A stretch of DNA of 64,000 bases from Solwaraspora sp. WMMA2056 (GTDB lineage Bacteria; Actinomycetota; Actinomycetes; Mycobacteriales; Micromonosporaceae): positions 248,001 to 312,000 of the forward strand of contig NZ_CP128360.1 of assembly GCF_030345095.1 (NCBI RefSeq), in the 5' to 3' direction. This document shows, one piece after another, positions 50,137 to 58,927 of the stretch. Made by a program: the position numbers and the translations under genes. The notes beneath the pieces were generated by a model, which did no database searches, was not told where the DNA came from, and worked only from the letters and a program-made list of their open reading frames with translations. Positions within the stretch are counted from its first letter, which is position 1. Every line of letters begins with the position of its first letter.

Positions 50137-50853
50137 AAGGGTACGGGGCGCGGGTTCGGTGGCGAGCAGGTGCTCGGCGATCACCAGGTCGAACGGGCGG
50201 GTGATCTTCAACGCCCGCTCCGAGCCGGGCACGCAGACCACCGGTACGCCGAGCTTCTCGACCAGCCCGGCGTCGTCGGTGTGCGGGTCGGCTGCGTCGG
50301 CGTGCGCGGCGGCCAGCACGTCCCGGCGGAACCCCTGCGGGGTCTGCACGGCCCGCAGCGTCGACCGGTCGACGGTGGCCAGGACGGTCTCGTCGGCGTC
50401 CACCGACTTGATCGTGTCGACGACCGGCAGCACCGGGACGACGGCCGGGGCACCGGCCCGGACCGCGGCGGCGACCGAGTCGACCAGGTCGGGTGGGGTG
50501 AGGGCGCGGGCCGCGTCGTGGACCAGGACGATCTGCGGGCCGGCCGGTACGGCGGCCAGCGCGGCGGCCACCGACGCCTGCCGGTGCGCCCCGCCCGGTA
50601 CGACGATCAGCGGGAGCCCGGCGGCGGCCGGGGTGAGCAGGTCGCGCACGGCGTCGACGTCGGCCGGCGGGGCGGCGACCACGATCACCGCGACCGAGGC
50701 GGCGTCGGCGAGCCGGTGGACCGCGTGCACCAGCAGCGGTACGCCGCCGAGCAGGCGCAGCGCCTTCGGCGCGCCGGGCCCGAGGCGTACCCCGGCACCG
50801 GCCGCCGGAACGAGGACCGCGACGTCACCGCGCTGCTGGAGATGCGCGGTCAC
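50128..50853 (-). CDS. ispD: 2-C-methyl-D-erythritol 4-phosphate cytidylyltransferase
   Basis: A 241-residue enzyme that activates MEP with CTP. The nucleotide-binding loop is VPAAGAGVRLGPGAPKALRL near residue 15, then VVPGGAHRQASVAAAL near 87, IVLVHDAARALTPP near 108, TVDRSTLRAVQTPQGFRRDV near 160 and TDDAGLVEKLG near 190. GTG 50853 is the start. It is followed by ispF and preceded by carD in the order usual for actinobacteria. Confidence 0.95.
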   Translation of the reverse strand: MTAHLQQRGDVAVLVPAAGAGVRLGPGAPKALRLLGGVPLLVHAVHRLADAASVAVIVVAAPPADVDAVRDLLTPAAAGLPLIVVPGGAHRQASVAAALAAVPAGPQIVLVHDAARALTPPDLVDSVAAAVRAGAPAVVPVLPVVDTIKSVDADETVLATVDRSTLRAVQTPQGFRRDVLAAAHADAADPHTDDAGLVEKLGVPVVCVPGSERALKITRPFDLVIAEHLLATEPAPRTLPS

Positions 50854-50905
50854 GTCGCGGTCCTCGTTTTCGGAGCAACAGACGATCTATGGGTGGAGAG
50901 CTGCC

Positions 50906-51391
50906 TTACGCGTCGGTGAGCACCTTGTCGAGGAGGTTCTCCGCCTCGTCCTTGGTGCTCTTTTCCGCAAGCGCGACCTCGCCGACCAGGATGTCCCGGG
51001 CCTTGGCGAGCATGCGCTTCTCGCCTGCGGACAGCCCCCGCTCCCGCTCCCGACGCCAGAGGTCACGAACGACCTCGGCGACCTTGAGCGGGTTTCCGGA
51101 CGCCAACTTCTCGAGGTTTGCCTTGTACCGCCGCGACCAGTTGGTCGGCTCCTCGGTGTGTGGCGCGCGAAGCACGTCGAAGACCTTGCCCAGGCCTTCT
51201 TCGCCAACCACTTCACGCACACCGACGATCTCGGCGTTCTCGGCGGGGACTCGCACCGTCAGGTCACCCTGCGCAACCCTGAGGACGAGGTACTGCTTCT
51301 CCTCGCCCTTGATGACACGAGTCTCGATTGCCTCGATGAGTGCGGCCCCGTGGTGGGGGTAAACAACGGTCTCGCCGACACTGAAAACCAT
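50906..51391 (-). CDS. carD: CarD family transcription regulator
   Basis: A 161-residue CarD. The N-terminal RNA-polymerase-interacting Tudor-like domain ([40 protein letters not shown]) is followed by helices ([40 protein letters not shown]). CarD stabilises the open promoter complex at rRNA and other promoters and is essential in mycobacteria. Placed upstream of ispD as in most actinobacteria. Confidence 0.95.
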   Translation of the reverse strand: MVFSVGETVVYPHHGAALIEAIETRVIKGEEKQYLVLRVAQGDLTVRVPAENAEIVGVREVVGEEGLGKVFDVLRAPHTEEPTNWSRRYKANLEKLASGNPLKVAEVVRDLWRRERERGLSAGEKRMLAKARDILVGEVALAEKSTKDEAENLLDKVLTDA

Positions 51392-51658
51392 AGGTTCGAA
51401 GCCCCTTTCGCTGTGTCTAGGGTAACACGCTCAGGCACCGATGTCCCGTCGTACTCATAGCCGTAAGCGCAGGTCAGAGGGGCTGTGAGAGGTCTTTCTC
51501 CGGCTTGACACGCAGCCGCCGACACGCTTCGGCCACTGTGAGTAACCAGACGGTCAGCAGGCAGCTAACCCGCCGGGCGGCCTGACGAGGCGCGTTTCGG
51601 CACCCTCATCCTATCCGTCACCCTCATCTTTGACCTGGCTCTGGCGTAACCAGGTCCG

Positions 51659-52549
51659 GTGCGGGACCCTGATAGGTGGACCCCGATCGACCTCACGGGC
51701 GAGCGGGCTGGGGGTGCTGTGGGCAGGACAGGCAACGGCGATGGGTGGTCTGACGGCGCGGGAGCGCCCGACGACCTGCCGCAGATCCCTGCCGACTGGG
51801 GCCCGATCGTCGTGCCCGACGATCCCGCCGCGCTCGCCGCCGAGGCCGAGCTCGTCCGCCGGGAGCTGCGCCGCACCCGCCGCCGTGACCGCTGGCACCG
51901 CCGGCTGGGGCTGCGTTCCGACCAGGTCGGGCACCGCCCGCACGAGATCGCCGCGCTGCGCCTGCCGCTGACCATCATGCTGGTCGCCGTGCTCGCCGCC
52001 ATGGTGAGCCTGTTCATCGTGGCTTGGACCGACCGGCCGCCACCGTCGCCGGGCCAGTCGGCCGACCCGTCGGCGGCACCGTCGGCGGCGGCGGGTTCGG
52101 CCGTCCTGCCCGCCGGGCCGCTGCCCGCACTCGACCTGATCGACCCCGGCGGCCGCACGGTCGCCCTGCATGCCCTGCTGCCAGCGGTGATCCTGCTGGT
52201 CGACAGCTGCGAGTGCGCGGACCAGGTCGCCGCCGCCCGGGCCGCCGCCCCGGCCGGGGTGTCGGTCGTCGCCGTCACCGACGGCACCGACCCGGCGGCC
52301 GGCACCGACGGCAGCGCCGCGACGGCCGGCACCGACGGCGCTGATCCGCCGCCCGCCGCCGACCCGGCCGTGCACCGGCTCGTCGACCCGACCGGCGAGA
52401 TCCGCGGCTTCGTCGACGTCACCCCGGTCGCCGACACCGCCACCGTCCTGCTCGTGGCGCGCGGCGGCGACGTGGTCCGGCTCGTGCCGGCAGCCCGCAC
52501 CGCCGAGACGTACCGCGCCGACCTGGCCGGGCTGGTCAGTCAGCGGTGA
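51659..52549 (+). CDS. Single-pass membrane protein, thioredoxin-fold-like
   Basis: A 296-residue protein. A charged cytoplasmic part (ELVRRELRRTRRRDRWHRRL) is followed by a membrane helix near residues 101-122 and a Pro/Ser/Ala linker. The extracytoplasmic domain has LDLIDPGGRTVALHALLPAV, VILLVDSCECADQVAAARAA and a TGEIRGFVDVTP strand. This resembles a degenerate TlpA/thioredoxin fold with a CEC cysteine pair in place of CxxC. GTG 51659 is weakly supported. The 3' end overlaps the convergent PKS gene by 14 bases. Confidence 0.7.
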   Translation: MRDPDRWTPIDLTGERAGGAVGRTGNGDGWSDGAGAPDDLPQIPADWGPIVVPDDPAALAAEAELVRRELRRTRRRDRWHRRLGLRSDQVGHRPHEIAALRLPLTIMLVAVLAAMVSLFIVAWTDRPPPSPGQSADPSAAPSAAAGSAVLPAGPLPALDLIDPGGRTVALHALLPAVILLVDSCECADQVAAARAAAPAGVSVVAVTDGTDPAAGTDGSAATAGTDGADPPPAADPAVHRLVDPTGEIRGFVDVTPVADTATVLLVARGGDVVRLVPAARTAETYRADLAGLVSQR

Positions 52550-53714
52550 GCAGCCCGGCGTAGAGCGTCAGCCCCGGACCGAACGCCAGCATCACCACCC
52601 GACGCGGCGGCCGCGGCGCCCGTCGCAGCCGGTCCAGGATCAGCAGTACGGTCGGCGACGAACAGTTGCCGTACTCCGCCAGGGTCTCCCGGGACGCCGC
52701 CAACGCCTCGTCCGGCAACACCAGCTCCCGCTGCACCACGCTCAGGATGCGGGGGCCACCCGGATGCACCGCCCAGCCGTCGACCTGGGCCACCGACAGA
52801 CCGTGCCGGGCCAGCAGGTCGGCCACCAGCGCCCGGACGTGCAGCGACAACACCTGCGGCACCCGGGGTGACAGACCCATCCGGAACCCGAGATCGGTCA
52901 CCTCCCAGGTCATGTGGTCGGCCGTCGCGGTGTCCGTCGCGGCCACGATCTCCCGTACGACGTAGTTGCCCGACCGTGGGGCGTCGTCGACGGACCGTAC
53001 GACGTCGCCGGACCGGCGCGGACCGGGCGGGCCGCCGCCCGCGCCGGTCGGCCCCGGCCCGGTCGGCGCCAGCACCACCGCCGCCGCCGCGTCCGAGAAC
53101 AGGGCGTGCGCCACGATCTGCTGCGTGTCGGTACGGCGGCCCGGCGGCTGAATGTGCAGGCTGGTCAACTCGGCGCACAACAGCACCGCCGGCCGACCCC
53201 GCGCGGTGACGAAGTCCGCCGCCGCGCCCAGCCCCGGCAGCGCCGCATAGCAGCCCATGTGCCCGACGAACAGCCGCTGGGTCGCCGGTGACATCCCGAG
53301 ATCCCGGGCCAGCAGGATGTCCAGGCCCGGCGTGGCGTACCCGGTGCAGGAACAGACCACGAACAGGCCGATGTCGCCGGCGGACACCCCCGACCCGGTC
53401 AACGCCTGCGTCACCGCCTCCTTGCCCAGCGGCAACGCCTCGACCTGGTAGCGGCGCATCCGGCGCTCCGTCGGCCAGTCCGCGACGTCCTCCAGCAGCG
53501 GACTCACCGCCGCCTGCCGGGTCCGTACCCCCGAATTGGCGAAGATCCGCGCGGCCAGCGCCTTCGCGGCACCGGTGTAGCGGGCGGCGAAGAAGTCCCG
53601 CCACAGCTCGTCCTGGGTCGCCGACGGCGGCAACGCCAGCCCCAGCCCGACCACCGCCGCCGACCGGTGTGTCGTCGCGCCCACCGCCGCCGGCTCCACC
53701 GAGGCGGTCACCAC
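52536..53714 (-). CDS. Type III polyketide synthase
   Basis: A 392-residue chalcone/stilbene-synthase family enzyme. The catalytic triad is complete: Cys in VVCSCTGYATPGLD near residue 123, His in WAVHPGGPRIL near 307, and Asn in EYGNCSSPTVLL near 340, with FGPGLTLYAGLL at the end. It extends a CoA-linked acyl starter with malonyl-CoA. With the flavoprotein, methyltransferase and UbiA genes next door it resembles AgqA of Actinoplanes missouriensis, which makes alkylresorcinols. GTG 53714 overlaps the flavoprotein stop by seven bases. Confidence 0.93.
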   Translation of the reverse strand: MVTASVEPAAVGATTHRSAAVVGLGLALPPSATQDELWRDFFAARYTGAAKALAARIFANSGVRTRQAAVSPLLEDVADWPTERRMRRYQVEALPLGKEAVTQALTGSGVSAGDIGLFVVCSCTGYATPGLDILLARDLGMSPATQRLFVGHMGCYAALPGLGAAADFVTARGRPAVLLCAELTSLHIQPPGRRTDTQQIVAHALFSDAAAAVVLAPTGPGPTGAGGGPPGPRRSGDVVRSVDDAPRSGNYVVREIVAATDTATADHMTWEVTDLGFRMGLSPRVPQVLSLHVRALVADLLARHGLSVAQVDGWAVHPGGPRILSVVQRELVLPDEALAASRETLAEYGNCSSPTVLLILDRLRRAPRPPRRVVMLAFGPGLTLYAGLLTAD

Positions 53715-54880
53715 CGGGGCGCCGATCCGTCGCGGTCCGGGTCCCCGCCGAGGGCGGCCACCCCCAGCCAGTCCGCGCAGACGTCCGCCGTCGGCGGATG
53801 CAGGGCGCCGCAGCGGGCGTCACGGAACAACCGCTCCACCGGATGACCCCGGCGGGTCGCCCCGGTGCCGGCCGCCTCCACCATCGACGACGCCACCTCG
53901 GCCGCCGTGGCACCAGCCACCAGCTTGGCCCGCCACACCCACTGGTTGGTCTGCGGATCCCCCGGCGCGGCGTCGACCAGGCGGGCCGCCTCCCGTACGG
54001 TCAGCCACGCCGACGCCGCAGCCGCGTCGGCCCGACCGATCCGGGCCCGCACCGCCGGCAGCCCGGTCAGGCCCCGGTCGGTCAGGTGCGCCACCGCCGC
54101 GTCCACCGCCGCCCGGGCCACCCCGGCGTACACCGCCGCGTAGCTGGCGACCATCCAGTGTGGCATCAACTGGGCCACCACCAGCGCCAACCCTTCGACC
54201 CCGCCGAGCAGGGCGGACGCCGGCACGGTGACGTCCAGGTGCAGATCGTGCGAGCAGGTCGCCCGCATCCCCAGCGAATCCCAGGTCTGCTCCACCCGCA
54301 GCCCCGGGGTGTCCGCCGGCACCAGGAACTGCGACACCGTCGCCGGATCGTCGCCGTGCCGGGCCGCCACCAGGTACCCGCCGGCGTGCCCGGCCCCGGA
54401 GCAGAACGCCTTGGCACCCTTGATCTGGAACCCGCCGCCGGGCACCGGGTGGTACACCGTCGACAGTTGAGACAGCCGGGACCCGGCACCCCGTTCGCTC
54501 ATCGCCACCGCGTACCACGTGCCGGCGGCGGCCGCCGCGAGCAGCTGGTCCCGGGCGGCCAGCGCCTCGGCCGGCAGCCCGAGCGCCTCGGCCAGGTTGT
54601 CGTCGACCGCGCTCAGCGCCCCGGTCACCGACACGTGCATGTTGAACACCAGCGCCGTCGCCCCGTTGCCCCGGGCCAGCTCGTACGCCACCTCGGCGTA
54701 GTCGGCGAACCCGGCACCCAGGCCGCCCAGGCGCTCCGGGACCAGCAGCCCGAACAGGCCCTCCCGGCGCAGGTCGGCGAAGTCCGCCACCGGGAAACTC
54801 CCGGCCCGGTCGTGCTCACCCGCCCGCGCGGCGAACCTCGGCACCAACCGCCGCGCCGCCGCCAATGCGTCGCCCACCAT
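53708..54880 (-). CDS. Acyl-CoA dehydrogenase-fold flavoprotein (possible tailoring oxygenase)
   Basis: A 390-residue protein of the acyl-CoA dehydrogenase superfamily: DLRREGLFGLLVPERLGGLG, YAVAMSERGAGSRLSQLSTV (FAD loop), IKGAKAFCSGAGHAGGYLVA, then DSLGMRATCSHDLHLDVTVP. The usual catalytic Glu cannot be identified with confidence. Group D flavin monooxygenases share this fold. Inside a type III PKS cluster it may hydroxylate the resorcinol ring rather than dehydrogenate acyl-CoA (inference). GGGGAAG precedes ATG 54880. Confidence 0.82.
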   Translation of the reverse strand: MVGDALAAARRLVPRFAARAGEHDRAGSFPVADFADLRREGLFGLLVPERLGGLGAGFADYAEVAYELARGNGATALVFNMHVSVTGALSAVDDNLAEALGLPAEALAARDQLLAAAAAGTWYAVAMSERGAGSRLSQLSTVYHPVPGGGFQIKGAKAFCSGAGHAGGYLVAARHGDDPATVSQFLVPADTPGLRVEQTWDSLGMRATCSHDLHLDVTVPASALLGGVEGLALVVAQLMPHWMVASYAAVYAGVARAAVDAAVAHLTDRGLTGLPAVRARIGRADAAAASAWLTVREAARLVDAAPGDPQTNQWVWRAKLVAGATAAEVASSMVEAAGTGATRRGHPVERLFRDARCGALHPPTADVCADWLGVAALGGDPDRDGSAPRW

Positions 54881-54902
54881 TGCTTCCCCTTCCGCCGGTC
54901 GA

Positions 54903-55688
54903 TCAGCCTGACTTCAGCCCCCTGCCCTGGTACAGCAGTGCGGTGGACCGGACCGGCACCATCCGGCGCCGTACCGGCCACAACAGGGGGCGCGCGGCTT
55001 CGGTGCCGGTGAGCGCGGTCCCGGTCCGTGCGCTGCCGGCGCGTGCGGTGCGCGGCAGCGCCGCCCGCAGCAGCCAGTCGGCCAGCGCCGGGCCGGTCGG
55101 CCGCAGCCCCCGCACGAACAGCCGTACGCCGTGCCGGGCACACTCCGCCGTCAGCCGCCGCGGGTCGACGAACAGCGCCGGATCGTGGATGCCGCGCGGC
55201 ACCATCGGCAGCCGCTCCCCCAGCTCCACCGCGACCAGCCGGCAGCGCAGCGTCGCGTTCAGGGTGTCCAGCACCAGCAGCCCACCCGGGCGCAGCACCC
55301 GGCACACCTCGGCGACGGCTCCCGCCAGGTCCGGCACGTGCTCCAGCAGCTCACCGGCGGAGACCACGTCGGCCACCGCGTCCGCCAGCGGCAACGCCAG
55401 CGCGTCACCGCGCACCGGGGTCACCCCGTGCGCGGCCGCCTGCCCGAGCGCGGAGGCGGTCAGGTCCACACCGACGTGCCGGTAACCCTTGCCGCGCAGG
55501 TGCGGGGCGAGCAGACCGGCCCCGCAGCCGACGTCGACCAGCACCGCGCCGTCGCGGGTGGCCGGCGGGACCAGCTCGGCCCGCGCCTGCGCGATCCAGT
55601 GCAGCATCTCGAACGCACCCGCCGGTCGCCACCACTCGTCGGCCAGTACGTCGTACTGGCGGACGTCGTTCGCGGGCAGCCCGGACAT
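54903..55688 (-). CDS. SAM-dependent methyltransferase (UbiG-like)
   Basis: A 261-residue class I methyltransferase: motif I VLVDVGCGAGLLAPHL near residue 53, then VGVDLTASALGQA, VRGDALALPLADAVADVVSA, GELLEHVPDLAGAVAEVCRV and LRPGGLLVLDTLNAT. The pattern is that of UbiG/Coq3 O-methyltransferases that act on quinols, which fits O-methylation of a resorcinol or hydroquinone made by the PKS. ATG 55688 is used. It is upstream of, and co-directional with, the flavoprotein and PKS genes. Confidence 0.9.
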   Translation of the reverse strand: MSGLPANDVRQYDVLADEWWRPAGAFEMLHWIAQARAELVPPATRDGAVLVDVGCGAGLLAPHLRGKGYRHVGVDLTASALGQAAAHGVTPVRGDALALPLADAVADVVSAGELLEHVPDLAGAVAEVCRVLRPGGLLVLDTLNATLRCRLVAVELGERLPMVPRGIHDPALFVDPRRLTAECARHGVRLFVRGLRPTGPALADWLLRAALPRTARAGSARTGTALTGTEAARPLLWPVRRRMVPVRSTALLYQGRGLKSG

Positions 55689-55735
55689 TGAGTGAGCGTG
55701 ACACGACCAGCTGGTAACGGCCACACTTGACGGCT

Positions 55736-56575
55736 ATGTCACGCCGCGTGTCCGCATTGATCAAGGCCAGCCATCCCGAACCGGCGGTCGCGGTCACCGC
55801 CGTCGCGGCGCTGCTGGCCTGGGGCGTCGGGCACCGTCCGGTCGGGATCATCCTGGTCGCACTCACCATCGCGGCCACCCAGCTCGCCGTCGGCTGGACC
55901 AACGACTGGCTCGACGCCGACCGGGACCGGCAGGTGGGGCGGGCCGACAAACCCGTGCCGGCCGGGGCGGTCAGCCACCGCACGGTCGGTGTCGCCGGGC
56001 TGGTCGCGGCGGCGGCCACCCCGCTGCTGGCCGCGCCGACCGGCGTACCGGCCGCGGCGTGCATCACCGGTGCGCTGCTCAGCGCCCTGGCGTACAACTG
56101 GCCGTTGAAGTTCACCGTCGTCTCGGTCCTGCCGTACGCGGTGTCGTTCGGGGCGCTGCCGGCCTTCGTCGTCCTGGCGCTGCCCGGCGCGCCGGCCCCG
56201 CCGGCCTGGCTGGTCGCCGCCGGCGCACTGCTCGGTGCCGGCGCGCACTTCGCCAACGTGCTGCCGGACCTGGCCGACGACGCCCGCACCGGGGTGCACG
56301 GCCTGCCGCACCGCCTCGGGGCCACCGGGTCCGGGCTGGCCGCCGCCGGGCTGCTCGCCGCCGCCACCGTCACCCTGGTCGCCGGCCCGCCCGGGCCGCC
56401 GTCGTGGGCCGGGCTCGCGGCGGTCGCCGGCACCGTCCTCATCCTCGCCACCGGGTGGTACGTGGCCCGCCGTGCCGCCACCGACGGCACCCGGCCGAAC
56501 GCCGTCTTCCGGGCCGTCATGCTGGTCGCCGTGATCGACGTGGTCCTGCTGGTCGCCAGCGGCCCGGTGGCCTGA
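55736..56575 (+). CDS. UbiA family prenyltransferase
   Basis: A 279-residue membrane prenyltransferase with about eight helices. The two aspartate-rich motifs are NDWLDADRDRQ (near residue 60) and DLADDARTG (near 182). UbiA enzymes attach isoprenoid chains to aromatic acceptors. Divergent from the methyltransferase/flavoprotein/PKS genes, it matches the prenyltransferase of agq-type clusters. ATG 55736 is preferred to TTG 55727. Confidence 0.9.
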   Translation: MSRRVSALIKASHPEPAVAVTAVAALLAWGVGHRPVGIILVALTIAATQLAVGWTNDWLDADRDRQVGRADKPVPAGAVSHRTVGVAGLVAAAATPLLAAPTGVPAAACITGALLSALAYNWPLKFTVVSVLPYAVSFGALPAFVVLALPGAPAPPAWLVAAGALLGAGAHFANVLPDLADDARTGVHGLPHRLGATGSGLAAAGLLAAATVTLVAGPPGPPSWAGLAAVAGTVLILATGWYVARRAATDGTRPNAVFRAVMLVAVIDVVLLVASGPVA

Positions 56576-56729
56576 GCGGGTACGCCACCCGCGCCGGGTG
56601 CCAGGTCAGGTGATTGTCGGGTCCGTGGCGGACGGCCGATCAACGCCAACTACCCTGGAGCCGGTCTGCGCGGGGTGTCGCCCCGCGCCCGGCGCCGGCG
56701 CGGCGCGGATCGTAACGAGGAGGACCGAC

Positions 56730-57386
56730 GTGACGCCCTCGACCAGGGGATACCGCCGAGTCACGGTGCTGTTCACCGGCGCGGCCGCTGCGAGCGCCCT
56801 GTTGCTCAGCGGCTGTGGCACCGGCCAGATCGCCGAGACCGCGATCAAGTCGACGTCGATCAACGGAGTCAACGTCGACTCACCCGACGGTGCGGTGTCG
56901 CTACGCGACCTGTCCGTGCCCTACCCGGGGGTCGAGGGCTACCCGGCCGGCAGCAGCGCCCCCGTCGAGGTCGCGATCTTCAACAACACCAACGACCCGG
57001 TCACCGTGACGGTCAGCGTCGCCGGGCCGGGCGACAGCGACCGGGAGACGGTCATCGGTGCCGCGTCGGTGGTGATCGGCGGATCCGACGCCGAGCCGTC
57101 GCCGCAGGCCACCGAGGGCGCGGAGCCGACCGGCCAGCCGACCGGCGACCCCGGCCGGGACGCCCGGATCTCGTTGCCGGCCAACGGCTGGGCCCTGTTC
57201 AGCACCGACGACACCGAGCCGCTGCGGGTAACCGGCCTGACCGACACGCTGACCGCCGGCCGCTCCGTCAACCTGGTCTTCGAGTTCGACAACGGCAACG
57301 AACCGCTGGTCGTGCCGGCCCCGGTCGACATGCCGCTCACCCCGGTGCCGCGCGCCCCGGCCGAGCACGACGAGGAAGAGCACTGA
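56730..57386 (+). CDS. Lipoprotein of unknown function
   Basis: A 218-residue lipoprotein: signal peptide with lipobox LLSGC near residue 32 and a beta-sandwich body (VDSPDGAVSLRDLSVPYPGV; VEVAIFNNTNDPVTVTVSVA; VNLVFEFDNGNEPLVVPAPV). The body resembles PCuAC/copper-chaperone folds but I see no clear Met/His metal site. GAGGAGGA lies six bases before GTG 56730. It ends on a CTGA overlap with radA. Confidence 0.82.
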   Translation: MTPSTRGYRRVTVLFTGAAAASALLLSGCGTGQIAETAIKSTSINGVNVDSPDGAVSLRDLSVPYPGVEGYPAGSSAPVEVAIFNNTNDPVTVTVSVAGPGDSDRETVIGAASVVIGGSDAEPSPQATEGAEPTGQPTGDPGRDARISLPANGWALFSTDDTEPLRVTGLTDTLTAGRSVNLVFEFDNGNEPLVVPAPVDMPLTPVPRAPAEHDEEEH

Positions 57387-58858
57387 GCTCGCGGTCGATC
57401 CCCCGGGGTGCCGGCGGCAGCGCCGCCGGTACCACCCGTGGTGGTGCCGCGCCACGGGCCCGCGCGGCCCGTGAGCCCCGACCCGCGTACGAATGCGACG
57501 CCTGCGGACACCAGCCGCCCAAGTGGGTCGGCCGCTGCCCGGAGTGCGGCGAGTGGGGGTCGGTGATCGAGTCGGTCGTCAGCGGCCCGGTGGTCTCCGG
57601 CCGAGTGGTCAGCACCCGGATGCCCACCGAACCGGCCCGGCCGATCGCCACCATCAGCGCCGCGCCGGCCAAGGCCCGCCCGACCGGCGTCAGCGAACTC
57701 GACCGGGTCCTCGGCGGCGGGCTGGTGCCCGGCGCGGTGGTGCTGCTCGCCGGCGAGCCCGGGGTCGGCAAGTCCACCCTGCTGCTGGACGTCGCCCAGC
57801 AGTGGGCCGCCGGTGCCGGCAGCCCGTCGCTGGTGGTCAGCGGCGAGGAGTCGACCAGCCAGGTCCGGTTGCGGGCGGAACGGATCGGCGCCCTGCACGA
57901 CAAGCTCTACCTGGCCGCCGAGAGCGACCTCGGGGTGGTCCTCGGTCACCTCGACGCGGTCAAGCCGGGGCTGCTGGTGCTCGACTCGGTGCAGACCATC
58001 TCGATGCCCGGCTCCGACGGCATCCCCGGCGGGGTCACCCAGGTCCGGGCCGTCACCGCCGCCCTGGTCGCCGCCGCCAAGGAACGCAACATCGCCACCG
58101 TGCTGGTCGGCCACGTCACCAAGGACGGCCAGGTCGCCGGCCCCCGGGTGCTGGAACACCTGGTCGACGTGGTGCTGCACTTCGAAGGCGACAAGCACTC
58201 GTCGCTGCGGATGGTACGCGGCATGAAGAACCGGTTCGGCGCCGCCGACGAGGTCGGCTGCTTCGAGATGCACGAGGGCGGCATCAGCAGCCTGGCCGAC
58301 CCGTCCGGGCTGTTCCTCACCCGCTACAGCGAACCGGTGCCGGGCACCTGCGCGACCGTGGCGATGGAGGGCCGCCGGGCGCTGGTCACCGAGGTGCAGG
58401 CGCTGATCGGCGCCACCGTCGCCGGCTCGCCCCGGCGGACCGTCTCCGGGCTCGACGGTGCCCGACTGGCCATGGTGCTGGCGGTGCTGCAACGGCGTAC
58501 CGAACGGCTCACCCTGCACGACCGGGAGGTCTTCGCGGCGACCGTCGGCGGCATCCGGGTGGTCGAACCCGCCGCCGACCTGGCGGTGGCGTTGGCGGTC
58601 GCGTCCGGCGGGGTCAACCTGGCCATCTCCCCGCAGCTGGTGGCGATCGGCGAGGTCGGGCTGACCGGCGAGGTCCGCCGGGTCGGCGCGGTCGCCCGCC
58701 GGCTGGCCGAAGCGGCCCGGCTCGGCTTCCGGTACGCCCTGGTGCCACCCGGTTCAGCCGCCGCCGGCAGTGACCCGCTACCGGCGAACATGCACGTCAC
58801 CGAGGTCGGCGACGTACGCGCCGCGCTGCAGGCCGCAGCCCGTGCCTCCGCCGACTGA
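57383..58858 (+). CDS. radA: DNA repair protein RadA, probable CTG start
   Basis: About 491 residues. RadA promotes branch migration during recombination. Domains: C4 zinc finger (YECDACGHQPPKWVGRCPEC, residues ~37-56), RecA-like core with Walker A GEPGVGKSTLLL near 124, the RadA signature KNRFGAADE near 281, and a C-terminal Lon-like domain (LNLAI-type segment GGVNLAISPQLVAIGEVGLT). No ATG, GTG or TTG is in frame between the upstream stop region and the zinc finger. CTG 57383 overlaps the preceding TGA exactly as ATGA/GTGA pairs do, so it is the likely start. Confidence 0.93.
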   Translation: MSSRSIPRGAGGSAAGTTRGGAAPRARAAREPRPAYECDACGHQPPKWVGRCPECGEWGSVIESVVSGPVVSGRVVSTRMPTEPARPIATISAAPAKARPTGVSELDRVLGGGLVPGAVVLLAGEPGVGKSTLLLDVAQQWAAGAGSPSLVVSGEESTSQVRLRAERIGALHDKLYLAAESDLGVVLGHLDAVKPGLLVLDSVQTISMPGSDGIPGGVTQVRAVTAALVAAAKERNIATVLVGHVTKDGQVAGPRVLEHLVDVVLHFEGDKHSSLRMVRGMKNRFGAADEVGCFEMHEGGISSLADPSGLFLTRYSEPVPGTCATVAMEGRRALVTEVQALIGATVAGSPRRTVSGLDGARLAMVLAVLQRRTERLTLHDREVFAATVGGIRVVEPAADLAVALAVASGGVNLAISPQLVAIGEVGLTGEVRRVGAVARRLAEAARLGFRYALVPPGSAAAGSDPLPANMHVTEVGDVRAALQAAARASAD

Positions 58859-58915
58859 CCACCGGCGTCACCGGGGCAACAGTAACCACGGCAGCACCCA
58901 CCGCATGCCGGTCCG

Positions 58916-58921
58916 TAGACT
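58916..58921 (+). promoter_or_regulatory. disA -10 element, leaderless transcript
   Basis: TAGACT fits TANNNT and ends six bases before GTG 58928, so transcription should begin at or next to the start codon. No Shine-Dalgarno is present upstream of the GTG. Confidence 0.45.
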
Positions 58922-58927
58922 GGTGCC

